DNA of 7,839 nt, from positions 1-7,839 of the forward strand of contig JALWSL010000172.1 in NCBI GenBank assembly GCA_027080405.1, in the 5' to 3' direction. Source of the DNA: Planctomycetaceae bacterium. GTDB taxonomy: Bacteria > Planctomycetota > Planctomycetia > Planctomycetales > Planctomycetaceae. How positions within the stretch are numbered: the stretch's first letter is position 1; every line of letters begins with the position of its first letter. Shown here piece by piece: positions 7,319 to 7,839 of this stretch. The position numbers and the translations under genes are program-made. Under the pieces are notes generated by a model. The model was given only the letters and a program-made list of their open reading frames with translations. It made no database searches and had not been told where the DNA came from.

Positions 7319-7348
7319 ATCATATCGCTCCGGATCATAACGCTCCGG
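7319..7348. repeat. 15-base tandem duplication upstream of the response regulator
   Basis: ATCATATCGCTCCGG (7319-7333) and ATCATAACGCTCCGG (7334-7348) differ at one position. A decayed earlier copy may be present, since GCTC recurs at 7312, 7327 and 7342, exactly 15 bases apart. The pair lies just upstream of a candidate promoter, centred about 60 bases before its predicted start site, where an activator or autoregulator could bind. Confidence 0.85.
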
Positions 7349-7360
7349 TGAGGGGAAATT

Positions 7361-7387
7361 TTGCCTCATATCTGTTTTACGTATCAT
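7361..7387 (+). promoter_or_regulatory. Candidate promoter of the response regulator gene
   Basis: TATCAT (7382-7387) matches the -10 consensus at five of six positions. TTGCCT (7361-7366) is a moderate -35 box at a short spacing of 15. The predicted start near 7394 leaves a leader of about 20 bases containing the ribosome-binding site. Confidence 0.33.
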
Positions 7388-7403
7388 GTTTATTGACAAC
7401 AGG

Positions 7404-7408
7404 GGAGG
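7404..7408 (+). promoter_or_regulatory. Shine-Dalgarno selecting the GTG start of the response regulator
   Basis: GGAGG within a purine run (7401-7410) ends six bases before GTG 7415. The frame is closed by TGA at 7394-7396 just upstream, so GTG 7415 is the only start that keeps the whole receiver domain. The nearby ATG at 7431 is in a different frame. Confidence 0.7.
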
Positions 7409-7414
7409 GGATTT

Positions 7415-7839
7415 GTGGATGGGGTAGGACATGGCGAACTGTTCCTGATTGTTGATGACGATGAACTCCTGCGCACCAGGTTGGCTCGGGCCATGATTTC
7501 TCGGGGATTTCGGGCGATCACGGCTTGCGACTATGATGAAGCGATGCGTCATCTTGATACGGAAAAACCGCAGTATGCCGTTGTCGATTTGAATATGCCG
7601 GGGCGTTCCGGGGTGGAGCTTCTTGAATCGATTACGCAAATTTCCCCGAATACCCGGTGTGTCATGTTGACCGGATACGGCAGTATCACCACGGCTGTTG
7701 AAGCGATGCGGGCCGGTGCGTGGAATTATGTAACCAAGCCGGCTGATACGGATCAGATTCTCGCCGCATTCAGCTCCCGTCCCGAACGCAGAAGCCGATC
7801 GGTTGAAATCCGCTACAAACCGCAAACACTTGCCGAGAC
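7415..7839 (+). CDS. ActR/PrrA/RegA-family response regulator (partial, C terminus outside window)
   Basis: The window holds the first 141 codons, from GTG 7415 to the right edge with no stop. They cover a complete receiver domain: acidic pocket in LIVDDDE (11-17, D14 and D15), phospho-acceptor D58 in VVDLNMPG (56-63), T86 in LTGYG (85-89) and K108 in TKPAD (107-111). [12 protein letters not shown] (21-32) and [16 protein letters not shown] followed by KPADTD are typical of RegA/ActR/PrrA, the redox-responsive regulators of alphaproteobacteria and relatives. Their short Fis-type DNA-binding helix-turn-helix would lie beyond the edge and is not seen here. In that family a membrane histidine kinase (RegB/PrrB) phosphorylates the Asp; no kinase is in the window. 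Translation is well supported by GGAGG. The tandem repeat and promoter candidate directly upstream suggest specific control, possibly autoregulation. It may or may not regulate the OleA-like gene 204 bases upstream on the same strand. Confidence 0.9.
   Translation, partial: MDGVGHGELFLIVDDDELLRTRLARAMISRGFRAITACDYDEAMRHLDTEKPQYAVVDLNMPGRSGVELLESITQISPNTRCVMLTGYGSITTAVEAMRAGAWNYVTKPADTDQILAAFSSRPERRSRSVEIRYKPQTLAE

Noticed and set aside
7283..7825. 180-codon minus-strand open frame
   Set aside because: It is antisense to the RegA-type receiver domain, whose motifs are complete on the plus strand.
1..7839. Mobile element, CRISPR, tRNA or antiphage system
   Set aside because: No transposase, integrase, terminal inverted repeats, regularly spaced repeats of CRISPR size, clover-leaf sequence or defence-type domain was seen on either strand.

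Overview
The window looks like a chromosomal segment from a planctomycete. The evidence is a base composition near half G+C, single genes separated by long spacers, few strong Shine-Dalgarno sequences, and a characteristic gene set: a secreted PIG-L deacetylase, a ketose-epimerase-like TIM barrel, a DUF255/thioredoxin-like protein with a lipoprotein-like N terminus, an OleA-like condensing enzyme and a RegA-type regulator. The lineage is an inference from gene content, not from a marker gene.

Layout. Four genes lie on the minus strand, reading right to left from about 5842: a DUF255 (YyaL/SPATA20-type) protein (5842-3482), an ABC-2 permease of the YbhR type (3033-1927), a D-tagatose/D-allulose 3-epimerase-like isomerase (1649-807) and a PIG-L deacetylase cut by the left edge (634-1). 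The gaps between them are 448, 277 and 172 bases, so they are probably separate transcription units. A hairpin at 767-800 and a good sigma70-like promoter at 653-681 separate the last two. On the plus strand, divergent from the DUF255 gene, lie a thiolase-fold condensing enzyme resembling OleA/FabH (6131-7210) and an ActR/PrrA/RegA-type response regulator cut by the right edge (7415 onward).

The genes do not form an obvious single pathway. The permease has no ATPase or partner permease in the window, the OleA-like enzyme has no oleB, oleC or oleD next to it, and the response regulator has no visible sensor kinase. No mobile element, CRISPR array, tRNA or rRNA is seen.

The most unusual signal is in the spacers. 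Several carry short direct tandem duplications with a unit of 15 bases (once 14): 726-755, 1729-1756, 5813-5842, 6071-6100, 7266-7295 and 7319-7348. Two of these match at 14 of 15 positions and are very unlikely by chance; the 12/15 cases are suggestive only. One duplicates the start codon of the DUF255 gene in frame. Another sits just upstream of a candidate promoter for the response regulator.
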